Source of the DNA: an uncultured Bacteroidota bacterium
GTDB lineage: Bacteria > Bacteroidota > Bacteroidia > Flavobacteriales > Flavobacteriaceae
DNA: 33,841 nucleotides
NCBI GenBank assembly: GCA_903889745.1
Contig: CAISYO010000308.1
Location: 1-33,841 of the forward strand
Direction: 5' to 3'
In this document: positions 8,560 through 17,442 of the stretch, piece by piece
Layout: each line of letters opens with the position of its first letter
Position numbering within the stretch: the first letter of the stretch is position 1
Program-made: the position numbers and the translations under genes
Notes under the pieces: model-generated
Seen by the model: only the letters and a program-made list of their open reading frames with translations
The model's database searches: none
Told to the model about the DNA's origin: nothing

Positions 8560-8599
8560 CACAAATTTTTATAAAATATGTGTAATCCGCGTTCCATTT
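8560..8599. repeat. Diverged CACAAATT / GTGTAAT repeat between convergent genes
   Basis: A 10-bp imperfect palindrome (8560-8569 with 8573-8582, one mismatch) continues into TGTGTAATCCGCGTTCCATT, which resembles the right arm of the element at 475-536. It sits between two convergent stops. No T run follows, so I do not call a terminator. Confidence 0.4.
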
Positions 8600-9205
8600 T
8601 TAACATAAAATACGCTCATGCATTTCCACAATTTCTTGCTGAATCGAAACGCCTTTATCGTGTAAATACCATTTCTGCAATTCAATTTTAGCCGTTTCGT
8701 CTACCACACCATACGTCGCTTTGTAATCAATAATCAATTGTTTTGCATTACGAGGTCTTGGTCCCCAATCAGCAACAACTTCAAGCGATTCAGCATCTAA
8801 AACGATTAATTTAGGAATCGCCTTACCTCCATTGGTTAAAAAATGTTGCATTACTACATCGTTATCATCGCGCAAAGCAATTTTCAATTCAATTTTATCG
8901 GTTACTTCCGCCATTTTATGGATAACTGGAACGATTTGAGCGGCATCGCCACACCAACCTTCACTTAAAACCAGCCAAATGTATTTTTTTTCTAAATTTT
9001 GAAGTTTATTTATTATTTCAGGCAAAACAACAATTGTTTTTTCTAAACGATTCATTCGGGTTTCATTCAATTCAGAATAATGTAATAAATCATCCGATTG
9101 TTCATGACCCGTAGATTTACCTTGTGTAATTAAATGGGCAATATGTTTTCTATATTCGGCAAAAGAAAAACTATTTTGCAATGCTTTTTGAATGGTTTTT
9201 ATCAT
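8600..9205 (-). CDS. Thioredoxin-fold protein with a CGDA active-site motif
   Basis: Protein of 201 residues. A helical N-terminal region (1-70) precedes a thioredoxin-like fold with WLVLSEGWCGDAAQ at residues 78-90, where the usual CxxC is replaced by Cys85-Gly-Asp-Ala. A cis-proline region GGKAIPKLIVLD follows. This resembles the Thioredoxin_9 type, in which the second cysteine is absent, so a classic dithiol exchange is unlikely. No signal peptide is seen, so it should be cytoplasmic. The start is ATG at 9205. An in-frame TTG at 9226 overlaps the presumed -7 promoter element and is rejected. It is a single gene, convergent with the YiiX-like gene and divergent from pyrH. Confidence 0.85.
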   Translation of the reverse strand: MIKTIQKALQNSFSFAEYRKHIAHLITQGKSTGHEQSDDLLHYSELNETRMNRLEKTIVVLPEIINKLQNLEKKYIWLVLSEGWCGDAAQIVPVIHKMAEVTDKIELKIALRDDNDVVMQHFLTNGGKAIPKLIVLDAESLEVVADWGPRPRNAKQLIIDYKATYGVVDETAKIELQKWYLHDKGVSIQQEIVEMHERILC

Positions 9206-9223
9206 CTTTTTAGCTTTATTTGA

Positions 9224-9231
9224 CAAATTTA
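9224..9231 (-). promoter_or_regulatory. -7 element for the thioredoxin-fold gene
   Basis: On the minus strand the bases read TAAATTTG, a perfect TAnnTTTG, 18 bases before the ATG at 9205. No TTG stands at the right distance for a -33 element. Confidence 0.45.
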
Positions 9232-9235
9232 AGTC

Positions 9236-9353
9236 TATTTTTGGAATTTGAAAGTAAGAAATGTTACAAATGGATTACTCTCAATAATAGGTAATAACAA
9301 CTACGAAAAGACATTTCAAAAATTGTCTTTATAAATGTTACAACATTTTTTTT
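9236..9353 (+). other. Gap with two hairpins and a T run ahead of pyrH
   Basis: This is the longest gene-free gap (9206-9446). On the plus strand it holds a TATTTTTG promoter-like octamer (9236-9243), a 7-bp inverted repeat (9307-9313 with 9324-9330), and a short hairpin (9333-9338 with 9343-9348) followed by a run of T to 9353. It could be a short terminated transcript or just AT-rich chance. No open frame is convincing. Confidence 0.3.
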
Positions 9354-9371
9354 AGGAAAAAACGAATTAAC

Positions 9372-9379
9372 TATATTTG
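9372..9379 (+). promoter_or_regulatory. -7 element for pyrH
   Basis: TATATTTG, a perfect TAnnTTTG, lies 67 bases before the pyrH ATG. A clear -33 TTG is missing. The leader (9386-9446) carries a short GC-rich stretch, GAGCTTGCGAGAGC, unusual for this AT-rich gap. Confidence 0.5.
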
Positions 9380-9446
9380 CAAAACAAATCTATACAACAA
9401 AATGACTTGAGCTTGCGAGAGCATGACTCCTTTAAAATAAACAGTA

Positions 9447-10154
9447 ATGAAGTACAAAAGAATTCTTCTAAAATTAAGTGGTGAAGCTTTAATGGGTGAA
9501 AGACAATATGGAATTGACCCACAACGATTAGCTGAGTATGCCGCCGAGATCAAACAAATTCACGATAAAGGAGTAGAAATTGCTATTGTTATTGGTGGTG
9601 GAAACATTTTTAGAGGAGTTTCTGGAGCGAGTAATGGAATGGACAGAGTTCAGGGCGATTACATGGGAATGCTGGCAACCGTAATCAACGGAATGGCATT
9701 ACAAGGCGCACTTGAAGAAGCTGGAATGCAAACGCGTTTACAAACCGCATTAAAAATAGAAGCCATTGCAGAGCCTTATATCAAAAGAAAAGCAACACGC
9801 CATTTAGAAAAAGGTAGAATTGTAATTTTTGGTGCCGGAACTGGAAATCCATATTTTACAACTGATACCGCAGCAGTTTTGAGAGGTATTGAAGTAAGTG
9901 CTGATGTAATTTTAAAAGGAACTCGTGTAGATGGTGTATATACTTCAGATCCTGAAAAAAATTCCGATGCGGTTAAATTTGATTATATTTCATTTGAAGA
10001 CGTATTAGCAAAAGGATTGAATGTCATGGACACCACCGCTTTTACTTTGAGCCAAGAAAATAAATTACCAATTATTGTTTTTGATATGAATAAAGAAGGT
10101 AATTTATTAAAAGTGTGCAAAGGGGAAACCATAGGAACAACAGTAACAATATAA
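9447..10154 (+). CDS. pyrH: UMP kinase
   Basis: Phosphorylates UMP to UDP with ATP; in bacteria this is a hexameric enzyme of the amino acid kinase fold. The protein has 235 residues, the family's usual size. It opens [17 protein letters not shown] (phosphate-binding lysine and glycine loop) and has [10 protein letters not shown], the nucleotide-binding [15 protein letters not shown] segment and the DGVYTSDP motif. The order pyrH-frr is widely conserved; here the genes are 71 bases apart, and the gap is filled by a GTTTnnn heptad element. The presumed promoter is at 9372-9379. Confidence 0.98.
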   Translation: MKYKRILLKLSGEALMGERQYGIDPQRLAEYAAEIKQIHDKGVEIAIVIGGGNIFRGVSGASNGMDRVQGDYMGMLATVINGMALQGALEEAGMQTRLQTALKIEAIAEPYIKRKATRHLEKGRIVIFGAGTGNPYFTTDTAAVLRGIEVSADVILKGTRVDGVYTSDPEKNSDAVKFDYISFEDVLAKGLNVMDTTAFTLSQENKLPIIVFDMNKEGNLLKVCKGETIGTTVTI

Positions 10155-10158
10155 TTTT

Positions 10159-10218
10159 GTTTCACGTTTCACGTTGTTATTGTTCTTAACTTGAAACCTG
10201 AAACCTTAAACTTGAAAC
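10159..10218. repeat. Heptad inverted repeat, GTTTnnn class, pyrH-frr gap
   Basis: The left arm has two GTTTCAC units (10159-10172) plus GTT. The right arm has AAC and then four units of nnnAAAC type at 10191, 10198, 10205 and 10212 (TTG, CTG, CTT and TTG before AAAC). The arms are unequal in length and match at the GTTT/AAAC cores rather than throughout. The right arm ends 7 bases before the frr ATG. It starts 4 bases after the pyrH stop. Confidence 0.8.
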
Positions 10219-10225
10219 AAAAAAA

Positions 10226-10789
10226 ATGACAGAAGAAATTAACTTTATTTTAGACAGTGCAAAAGAAGCCATGGTAGGTTCTATTGCCCATTTAGAAAAA
10301 GAATTTTTAAATATTAGAGCTGGAAAAGCTTCTCCGCAAATGCTTGGCGGTGTATTTGTTGATTATTATGGATCGCAAACCCCGCTTTCACAAGTAGCAA
10401 ATATTAATGCCGCAGATGCAAGAACATTGACCGTTACCCCGTGGGAAAAAAACATGTTACATCCTATTGAAAAAGCAATTATGATTGCAAATTTAGGGTT
10501 AAACCCAATGAACAATGGTGACAACATCATTATTAATATTCCTGCCTTAACGGAAGAAAGACGTCGTGATTTAGTAAAACAAGCTAAGGCTGAAGCTGAA
10601 GATGCAAAAATTGGAATTAGAAACCATAGAAAAGATGCTAATTCTGATATTAAAAAAGAAGAAAAAGAAGGAACCGCAGAAGATATTTGTAAAAAAGCGG
10701 AAGATGACGTGCAAAAATTAACCGATTCATTCATTAAGAAAATTGATGAAATTTTAGCCGATAAAGAAGCCGAAATTATGAAAGTATAA
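10226..10789 (+). CDS. frr: Ribosome recycling factor
   Basis: Splits post-termination ribosomes together with EF-G so that subunits can be reused. The protein has 187 residues, standard length. It has the three-helix bundle signatures: LEKEFLNIRAGKASPQML in the N-terminal helix, the TPLSQVANINAADARTL domain 2 segment and the ERRRDLVKQAKAEAEDAKI helix. The start ATG at 10226 lies 7 bases after the end of the heptad repeat. It is the last gene of the pyrH-frr unit, with a terminator right after the stop. Confidence 0.98.
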   Translation: MTEEINFILDSAKEAMVGSIAHLEKEFLNIRAGKASPQMLGGVFVDYYGSQTPLSQVANINAADARTLTVTPWEKNMLHPIEKAIMIANLGLNPMNNGDNIIINIPALTEERRRDLVKQAKAEAEDAKIGIRNHRKDANSDIKKEEKEGTAEDICKKAEDDVQKLTDSFIKKIDEILADKEAEIMKV

Positions 10790-10793
10790 ATTT

Positions 10794-10822
10794 AAATCCC
10801 GATTCACCCTCGGGATTTTTTA
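10794..10822 (+). terminator. Rho-independent terminator after frr
   Basis: A 9-bp perfect stem (10794-10802 with 10810-10818), a 7-base loop and a T run, starting 5 bases after the frr stop. Confidence 0.88.
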
Positions 10823-10829
10823 TTTTAAA

Positions 10830-10837
10830 TATCTTTG
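10830..10837 (+). promoter_or_regulatory. -7 element for the DUF5686 gene
   Basis: TATCTTTG, a perfect TAnnTTTG, 21 bases before the ATG at 10859 and directly after the frr terminator. The -33 region (about 10808) lies inside the terminator stem and has no TTG. Confidence 0.5.
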
Positions 10838-10858
10838 TAAACTACTTAAATAATTTAC

Positions 10859-13342
10859 ATGAACTATTTTTGGTGTTTTTGGTGTTTCTTTTTTACGGTA
10901 AGCTCATTGGCACAAACCAAAATTAAAGGTCAGGTTATTGATTTTGACAATGCCGTTCCTATTGCTTTTGCATCCATTACTCATAATAAATATACAATAA
11001 ACGCCGATTGGGAAGGAAAATTTTCTTTGACAATTGAAGATTTAAAATCTCCGGTAAAGATAAATTATAAAGGATATCATGAAAAAATAGTATATGCTTC
11101 CAACTCAACAACTCATGTAACCATCAAATTAATTACCGATATTAATTCGAACAAAAAAGAAATTTTTTCTGAAATTGAGGTAAATAACATTATTGAAAAG
11201 GTCATTGAAAATAAAAAAAATAATGACCCTACAAAAGCACTCTCTAGCTTTGAATATAAAAATTATGAATCTCTTCAAGTAACAGCAAACCCTGATAGTA
11301 TTTCAAATACGATTGATACCCTTATTAAAAAAAGGTGGTTGAGAAAACCGCAAATAAAACTCGATTCAACCAATTATAAATTTAAAAAAGTTGTAGAAAA
11401 ACAACATTTGTATCAAACCGAAAAAGTAAATTTAATTCAGTTTGCCAATAAAAAAAGTAAAGAAACTATTTTAGCCACTAGAATGGCTGGTTTTGAACAA
11501 CCACTTTATGAATATTTAGGACTAAAATTAGTATCCTATTCGGTATATGAAAATCCGTTTGAAATTTTAGAAATTCCGGTTCAAAATCCCATTTCAAATT
11601 ATGGTCGCAGATTATATTCTTATAAATTAATCGATACCGTTTCAATACAAGGTAGAAAGGCGTTTCGAATTTATTTTCAACCTAAAAAATTAAATGCCAA
11701 TAAATTAAGAGGGTTATTGTATATAGATACCGAAACATTTGCAATCTCTAAAGCCTATTATCGAATTTATGGTTTTGTAAACATCAATGCCACTTACACC
11801 TTTAATTATTTATCAGAATATGGAATTTGGTTTCCAGAAAAACGATCTTTCAAAGTATTGAAGGGAAACAATTATGACGATATTAACTTGCTGGGTGGCA
11901 CTATAAAATTTAGCTCATCAATAGATGATAAAGCTCGAAAAAATGCAACTGATCAAGCTTATTTACATATCGAATCAAAACCTTATGATGTCAAAATTAA
12001 CCAACCGGTTTCAATATCAAAGCCAAGAGTTAAAATAGAAGTCCCATCGAGTAGTTTGAAAAAACCATCAGAATATTGGAATGTTTTCACAAAAGACACC
12101 TTAGACAAACGAAAAATTAAAACTTATACAACAATAGATAGTTTGTCGCTTTCCGAAAGAATAGAACATAAAATTTTTCTCGGACGCAAAATAATAAATG
12201 GCTATTTTCCAGTTTCAATAATTGATATTGATTTACGAAGCATTATAAAATATAATAATTTTGAAGGATTCCGATTTGGAATTGGCGGAATAACAAATAA
12301 CAAACTTTCTGCAAAATATAAAATAGCATTTTATGGCGCTTATGGACTAAAAGATGAAAAAACCAAGTTTGGCATTACGCCATCTTATCTTGTTCATGAG
12401 AAATCTGAAACATGGATAAGTGCCTCTTATTCTGATGATATTAATGAAATTGCGCAAACCAATTTTGCAACTGATTCTAGACGATTTAAAATTTATGACC
12501 CTCGCCCTTTTAATATTACAACCTTCTACATTAACAAATTGAGTTCTGTCTTTATTGAAAGTAAATTTTTACCAAAAACTTCTAGTTATTTCGCTCTGTC
12601 ACAAAGTCAAATTACACCACTATTTGATTATACATTTGTCAATAATGGAAAAACCTACAGCAATTATAATATTTCTTCCTTTCAAATAGGCTTTCAATGG
12701 AATCCGTTTAGTAATTACATGCAAACACCTGTTGGGAAAATTGAAATGGATAAACGCCATCCAAAATTTTCAATACAATTCAGTCAAACACTTCCAGATG
12801 TTATGGGTAATGATTTCAATTTTTCTAAAATAGATTTCAAAACTTATTATGAATTGCCTTATTTATCAGGTCAGAAAAGTGCTGTGTTGCTTCAAACAGG
12901 TATTGCTTTTGGCGATGTGCCAATTACTCATTTGTACAGCATTCAGCCTAACAACTTAAACCGAGATGCCATTCTACAACGAATAACTTTTGCTGGTAAA
13001 AATAGTTTTGAAACCATGTATTTTAATGAGTTTTTCTCCAATAAATATGCCTCTTTACAACTAAAACACACCTTTAATAAAATTAAATTAGGTTATAAAA
13101 TTAATCCAGAAATTACGGTGGTCACCCGAATGGCTTTTGGTGGAAATAACAAAAACAACAAACATCTTGGCATTACCTATAATACCATGGAAAAAGGTTT
13201 CTTTGAAAGCGGAATCGAATGTAATAAATTGTTTAAAGGATTTGGTTTAGTAGCTTTTTATAGATACGGTCCTTATCAACTAGCCCGTTTTGAAGATAAT
13301 ATTGCTTTAAAAATTTCTTATTACCTAGATTTAGGTTTTTAA
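10859..13342 (+). CDS. DUF5686 family outer-membrane protein with carboxypeptidase-like regulatory domain
   Basis: Protein of 827 residues. A signal peptide ending near SSLAQ (about residue 19) precedes a carboxypeptidase-regulatory-like beta domain (KIKGQVIDFDNAVPIAFASI, about 20-90), as also found at the N-terminus of TonB-dependent receptors. The remainder matches the DUF5686 architecture: a middle domain with repeated YRIYGF and YLSEYGIWFPEKRSF strands, then a C-terminal barrel-like half with many amphipathic strands ending in YYLDLGF, an aromatic C-terminus typical of outer-membrane insertion. I infer an outer-membrane location; the function of the family is not established. It stands between the frr terminator and an RND/MMPL exporter, with its own promoter-like element. 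Confidence 0.85.
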   Translation: MNYFWCFWCFFFTVSSLAQTKIKGQVIDFDNAVPIAFASITHNKYTINADWEGKFSLTIEDLKSPVKINYKGYHEKIVYASNSTTHVTIKLITDINSNKKEIFSEIEVNNIIEKVIENKKNNDPTKALSSFEYKNYESLQVTANPDSISNTIDTLIKKRWLRKPQIKLDSTNYKFKKVVEKQHLYQTEKVNLIQFANKKSKETILATRMAGFEQPLYEYLGLKLVSYSVYENPFEILEIPVQNPISNYGRRLYSYKLIDTVSIQGRKAFRIYFQPKKLNANKLRGLLYIDTETFAISKAYYRIYGFVNINATYTFNYLSEYGIWFPEKRSFKVLKGNNYDDINLLGGTIKFSSSIDDKARKNATDQAYLHIESKPYDVKINQPVSISKPRVKIEVPSSSLKKPSEYWNVFTKDTLDKRKIKTYTTIDSLSLSERIEHKIFLGRKIINGYFPVSIIDIDLRSIIKYNNFEGFRFGIGGITNNKLSAKYKIAFYGAYGLKDEKTKFGITPSYLVHEKSETWISASYSDDINEIAQTNFATDSRRFKIYDPRPFNITTFYINKLSSVFIESKFLPKTSSYFALSQSQITPLFDYTFVNNGKTYSNYNISSFQIGFQWNPFSNYMQTPVGKIEMDKRHPKFSIQFSQTLPDVMGNDFNFSKIDFKTYYELPYLSGQKSAVLLQTGIAFGDVPITHLYSIQPNNLNRDAILQRITFAGKNSFETMYFNEFFSNKYASLQLKHTFNKIKLGYKINPEITVVTRMAFGGNNKNNKHLGITYNTMEKGFFESGIECNKLFKGFGLVAFYRYGPYQLARFEDNIALKISYYLDLGF

Positions 13343-13368
13343 ATTTAACTTAAATTTGGTATACTAAA
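13341..13368. promoter_or_regulatory. Two adjacent palindromes upstream of the exporter gene
   Basis: 13341-13357 is a perfect palindrome (AAATTTAA, one base, TTAAATTT). 13355-13368, TTTGGTATACTAAA, is a second palindrome with one imperfect pair. Both lie 24-50 bases before the -7 element at 13392. This could be a binding site for a dimeric regulator. In AT-rich DNA the first could be chance. Confidence 0.35.
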
Positions 13369-13391
13369 CTAATAAATTGACTTAGAATACG

Positions 13392-13399
13392 TACCTTTG
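13392..13399 (+). promoter_or_regulatory. -7 element for the RND/MMPL exporter gene
   Basis: TACCTTTG, a perfect TAnnTTTG, 18 bases before the ATG at 13418. The nearest TTG (13377-13379) is only 12 bases away, too close for a usual -33 element. Confidence 0.5.
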
Positions 13400-13417
13400 C
13401 ACCTTAATTTTTAAGAG

Positions 13418-15877
13418 ATGTTAAAGTGGTTCAAAACCAATTTTTGGGATTTTATTGCCAGTAAAATTTTAAGAAATAAAATAGGTTTATTAGTATTAGT
13501 TGCTCTTTTTACTCTTTTTATGGCTTCACAATGGAAGTACATAAAATTCACTAATACAGAAGCTAACTTACTTCCTGCGTCTGAAAAAGCTAATATTGAA
13601 TATAATTCGTTTTTAGAAAAATTTGGCGAAGAAGGAAATCTTATCGTAATTGGAATTCAAGATAGCCTTATTTTTTCTCCAAAAATATATGCTTCTTGGG
13701 AAAAGCTGATGCTTCAATTAAAGCAAAACAAAGAAGTTGAACTGATTATTTCATTAAACGATTTAAAGAAATTACAAAAAAACGATAGCCTTTCTTCCTT
13801 TGAATTAACTAATTTAATTGATTCCTCAAAAACATCTGATGCTTCTTATTTAAAAGGGAAAAAGAACGAACTACTTTCCCAAATGCCTTTTTACGAAGGC
13901 TTGCTATATAATAAATCAGGAATTATCCGTTCGGGTATTTATTTAGATAAAAAAATTGTCAATACTCCTGAACGAAAAAATTTAGTACTGCAGAAAATCA
14001 TTCCTGCTATTGAAGCTTTTGAAAAGGAAACCAAAGTAGATTTGCATGTTTCAGGAATGCCTTATATCCGTTCTTTAAATTCGGAATATATTATTAGCGA
14101 AATCAGCTTGTTTATTGGCGCAGCTCTTGGAATAACCTCTTTGATTTTCTTCTTCTTTTTCCGTTCTTTTAGAACCACTTTAATTTCAATGTGCATTGTA
14201 ATTGTGGGTGTTATGTGGTCGTTTGGGTTTTTAGGATTATTGCGATATGAAATTACAGTACTTACCGCTTTAGTGCCAACATTAATGATTGTTATTGGAA
14301 TTCCAAACTGCATTTTTCTAACCAATAAATACCATCAAGAATGTAGAATTCATGGTAATCAAGCCAAAGCATTAGTGCGTGTAATTACAAAAGTAGGAAC
14401 CCCTACGTTGATTACTAATCTTACTACTTCGTTTGGTTTTGCTACATTTATTGTAACCAATAATGAATTGCTAAAAGAATTTGGCGTAGTTACTTCCATT
14501 AATATTATTGCCTTATTTTTCTTGTGCCTTTTTGTAATTCCTGTGGCGTATAGTTACATGTCTATTCCAAAAGAACGCCATTTAGATCATTTAGAAAGAA
14601 GTTATGCAGTCAGTTTTTTAAATTGGATCCAAAAAACAATTAAAAACAAAAGAACTATTGTTTATATCGTTGCTATTTCATTATTAACTGCAGGAACAAT
14701 AGGGATTTTTAAAATGCGAATTTCGGGCAGTTTAATCGAAGACATGCCTAAAAAAGCGGCTTTTTATGAAGATATCGTTTTCTTTGAAAAAGAATTTGAT
14801 GGAGTAATGCCAATTGAAATTATGATTGACACCAAAAGAAAAAAAGGTGTCATGAAATTAACGACGTTGAAACGAATGGATGAGCTTCAGCAAACTATTG
14901 ATTCTATTCCAGAATTATCGAAACCTATTTCTATCGTAAATTTGGTAAAATATTCAAAACAAGCATATTACAACAACAATCATGAATATTATAAATTGCC
15001 AACATCGCAAGAACAGGCATTTATTTTATCGTTTGCTAAAAATTCGATGAAAAACAGCAAGGAAAATATCATGAAAAGTTATGTTGATAGTACTGGTCAA
15101 TATACCCGAATTACTACTTTTATTAAAGACGACGGCATCAATAATTTAGAACTCATTGAATCCAAACTACAATCAAAAATTGATGAACTTTTTCCTAAAG
15201 AAAAATACGAAGTTTCAATAACGGGAAAAGCGGTGGTGTTTCAAAAAGGAACAAAATATTTGCTAGACAATTTATTACAATCTTTGCTATTATCGGTATT
15301 TATAACAGCGTTATTAATTGCCTTTATGTTTCGCTCTTTCAAGATGATTGTTGTGGCATTGGTGCCTAATTTATTACCGTTATTAATGACCGCCGGAATC
15401 ATGGGCTATTTTAATATTCCATTAAAACCATCTACCATTTTAGTATTTGGAATTGCATTTGGTCTTTCTGTAGATGATACCATTCGGTTTTTAGCAGAAT
15501 ATCGTCAAGCATTAACACGGAACAATTGGAAAATAAAAAAATCTGTTTTTGCAACCATCAATGAATCAGGATTGAGTATGTTTTATACTTCGGTGGTTTT
15601 ATTTTCGGGATTTTCAGTATTTATGCTGTCTAGCTTTGGTGGGACAATTGCTTTAGGTGGGTTAGTATCCATTACGCTTTTATTTGGAATGCTTTCTAAT
15701 TTAGTTTTGTTACCTTCATTGGTTTTAACACTCAACAAAAAATTAGCAAATCAGCAAGAATTTATAGAACCTACAATAAATATCTTAACAGATGAAGAAG
15801 TAGGTGAAAAAAATAAAATTGAATCAAATGAATTTTCAGATGAAGATTTTGAAGAAGAAAATTCAAACGAGAAATAG
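13418..15877 (+). CDS. RND superfamily exporter (MMPL type)
   Basis: Inner-membrane transporter of 819 residues in the MMPL/SSD branch of the RND superfamily. The layout is duplicated: TM1 (about 20-38), a large periplasmic loop to about 225, a block of five TMs to about 380, then TM7 near 415, a second loop to about 615 and a second five-TM block to about 775. Block 1 shows VIGIPNCIFLTNKYHQE and block 2 FGIAFGLSVDDTIRFLAEYR, the latter with the Asp pair expected for proton coupling. The C-terminal 45 residues are acidic and probably disordered. The cargo is unknown; relatives move lipids or hopanoids. No adaptor or TolC gene is next to it, unlike the tripartite pump at the right end of the window. 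Confidence 0.85.
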   Translation: MLKWFKTNFWDFIASKILRNKIGLLVLVALFTLFMASQWKYIKFTNTEANLLPASEKANIEYNSFLEKFGEEGNLIVIGIQDSLIFSPKIYASWEKLMLQLKQNKEVELIISLNDLKKLQKNDSLSSFELTNLIDSSKTSDASYLKGKKNELLSQMPFYEGLLYNKSGIIRSGIYLDKKIVNTPERKNLVLQKIIPAIEAFEKETKVDLHVSGMPYIRSLNSEYIISEISLFIGAALGITSLIFFFFFRSFRTTLISMCIVIVGVMWSFGFLGLLRYEITVLTALVPTLMIVIGIPNCIFLTNKYHQECRIHGNQAKALVRVITKVGTPTLITNLTTSFGFATFIVTNNELLKEFGVVTSINIIALFFLCLFVIPVAYSYMSIPKERHLDHLERSYAVSFLNWIQKTIKNKRTIVYIVAISLLTAGTIGIFKMRISGSLIEDMPKKAAFYEDIVFFEKEFDGVMPIEIMIDTKRKKGVMKLTTLKRMDELQQTIDSIPELSKPISIVNLVKYSKQAYYNNNHEYYKLPTSQEQAFILSFAKNSMKNSKENIMKSYVDSTGQYTRITTFIKDDGINNLELIESKLQSKIDELFPKEKYEVSITGKAVVFQKGTKYLLDNLLQSLLLSVFITALLIAFMFRSFKMIVVALVPNLLPLLMTAGIMGYFNIPLKPSTILVFGIAFGLSVDDTIRFLAEYRQALTRNNWKIKKSVFATINESGLSMFYTSVVLFSGFSVFMLSSFGGTIALGGLVSITLLFGMLSNLVLLPSLVLTLNKKLANQQEFIEPTINILTDEEVGEKNKIESNEFSDEDFEEENSNEK

Positions 15878-15885
15878 TATATTTG
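15878..15885 (+). promoter_or_regulatory. -7 element for asnS
   Basis: TATATTTG, a perfect TAnnTTTG, begins directly after the exporter stop codon and 30 bases before the asnS ATG. The nearest TTG (15849-15851) is 26 bases away, slightly long. Confidence 0.5.
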
Positions 15886-15907
15886 TATTTTAAAATTATA
15901 AATCGAA

Positions 15908-17356
15908 ATGAAACATTCAAAAATCATAGACCTTTTAAACAGTTCGAAAACATTGCATGAAGTAACGGCAAAAGGTTGGGTTAGAACATTTAGAAATAAT
16001 CAATTTATTGCGTTGAACGATGGTTCAACCCTTCATAATATACAATGTGTTGTCGATTTTGAAAACACACCCGAAGAAACCTTAAAAAGAATAACCACTG
16101 GAGCAGCCGTTTGCGTTACGGGTACATTAGCCGAAAGTCGCGGTGCAGGGCAAAAAGTAGAAATTCAAGTTACTAAATTAGAAATTTTAGGTGATAGTGA
16201 TGCAGAGAAATTCCCAATGCAGCCTAAGAAACACTCTTTAGAATTTTTAAGAGAAAATGCACATTTACGTGTGAGAACCAATACGTTTGGATCCGTGATG
16301 CGTGTGCGTTCTACCTTAGCCTTTGCGGTACACCAGTACTTTCAAGAAAAAGGATTTTTCTATGTAAATACACCAATTATTACTGGTTCTGATGCAGAAG
16401 GTGCTGGAGAAATGTTTCAAGTAACTGCGCTGCCAATTGATGGTTCTGCCCCAAGAACAGAAGATGGAAAAATCAATTACAAAGAAGACTTCTTCGGAAA
16501 ACAAACAAATTTAACGGTTTCAGGCCAATTAGAAGGAGAAACTTTTGCTATGGCATTAGGTCAAATTTATACTTTCGGACCTACGTTTCGTGCCGAAAAT
16601 TCAAATACGTCTCGTCACTTAGCCGAATTTTGGATGATTGAACCAGAAGTTGCTTTCAATGATTTGGCAGATAATATGGATTTAGCCGAAGATTTCATCA
16701 AATATGTTATCAAATATACCGTTGATAAATGTAGCGATGATTTGAAATTCTTAGAAAGTAGATTATTAGAAGAAGAAAAAGCAAAACCACAAACTGATAG
16801 AAGCGAAATGGCGCTTTTAGAAAAATTAAACTTTGTATTGGATAACAACTTCAAACGAGTTTCTTATACTGAAGCCATCGATATTTTAAAAGATTCAACA
16901 CCAAATAAAAAGAAAAAATTTCAATACATCATTAACGAATGGGGTGCTGATTTACAAAGTGAGCACGAACGTTTCTTAGTTGAAAAACACTTTAAATGTC
17001 CGGTAATTTTGTTTGATTATCCGGCGAAAATTAAAGCTTTTTACATGCGCCTAAACGACAATACAGAGCCGGGTAAAGAAACCGTTAGAGCAATGGATAT
17101 CTTATTTCCAGGAATTGGTGAAATCGTGGGTGGATCACAAAGAGAAGAGCGTTATGATGTTTTAGTCGAAAAAATGAAAGCATTAGGCATTGACGAAGAA
17201 GAACTTTGGTGGTATTTAGACACCCGAAGATTTGGTTCGGCAGTGCACTCAGGATTTGGATTAGGATTTGAACGTTTAGTCCTTTTTGTAACCGGAATGA
17301 CAAATATTAGAGACGTAATTCCGTTTCCTAGAACACCACAAAACGCAGAATTCTAA
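15908..17356 (+). CDS. asnS: Asparagine--tRNA ligase
   Basis: Class IIb aminoacyl-tRNA synthetase that charges tRNA-Asn with asparagine. The protein has 482 residues, usual for bacterial AsnRS. The N-terminal OB-fold anticodon-binding domain spans about 15-105 ([16 protein letters not shown]). The catalytic core shows motif 2, [21 protein letters not shown] shortened to [15 protein letters not shown], and motif 3, [12 protein letters not shown]. The [10 protein letters not shown] stretch is typical of AsnRS/AspRS. The ending [13 protein letters not shown] is the conserved C-terminus. The presence of AsnRS means Asn-tRNA is made directly rather than only by transamidation. rpoN follows after 86 bases holding a heptad repeat. 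Confidence 0.97.
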   Translation: MKHSKIIDLLNSSKTLHEVTAKGWVRTFRNNQFIALNDGSTLHNIQCVVDFENTPEETLKRITTGAAVCVTGTLAESRGAGQKVEIQVTKLEILGDSDAEKFPMQPKKHSLEFLRENAHLRVRTNTFGSVMRVRSTLAFAVHQYFQEKGFFYVNTPIITGSDAEGAGEMFQVTALPIDGSAPRTEDGKINYKEDFFGKQTNLTVSGQLEGETFAMALGQIYTFGPTFRAENSNTSRHLAEFWMIEPEVAFNDLADNMDLAEDFIKYVIKYTVDKCSDDLKFLESRLLEEEKAKPQTDRSEMALLEKLNFVLDNNFKRVSYTEAIDILKDSTPNKKKKFQYIINEWGADLQSEHERFLVEKHFKCPVILFDYPAKIKAFYMRLNDNTEPGKETVRAMDILFPGIGEIVGGSQREERYDVLVEKMKALGIDEEELWWYLDTRRFGSAVHSGFGLGFERLVLFVTGMTNIRDVIPFPRTPQNAEF

Positions 17357-17364
17357 AAATATTT

Positions 17365-17434
17365 GTTTCAGGTTTTAAGTTTCAAGTTGGTTTTGTTATG
17401 AACAGCCCGAAACCTGAAACCTGAAACTTTAAAC
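17365..17434. repeat. Heptad inverted repeat, GTTTnnn class, asnS-rpoN gap
   Basis: Left arm: three units at 17365, 17372 and 17379 (CAG, TAA and CAA after GTTT) plus GTT. Right arm: four units at 17407, 17414, 17421 and 17428 (CCG, CTG, CTG and TTT before AAAC). The loop is about 20 bases and contains GTTATG, also seen beside the array at 23384. The right arm ends 8 bases before the rpoN ATG. Confidence 0.8.
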
Positions 17435-17442
17435 AAAAAACA

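Noticed and set aside
9386..9446. Riboswitch or pyrimidine attenuator in the pyrH leader
   Set aside because: The GC-rich stretch GAGCTTGCGAGAGC forms only a weak stem, and no terminator or known riboswitch core follows.
10159..10218. CRISPR-like array
   Set aside because: Units are 7 bases with no spacers, and no cas gene is present.
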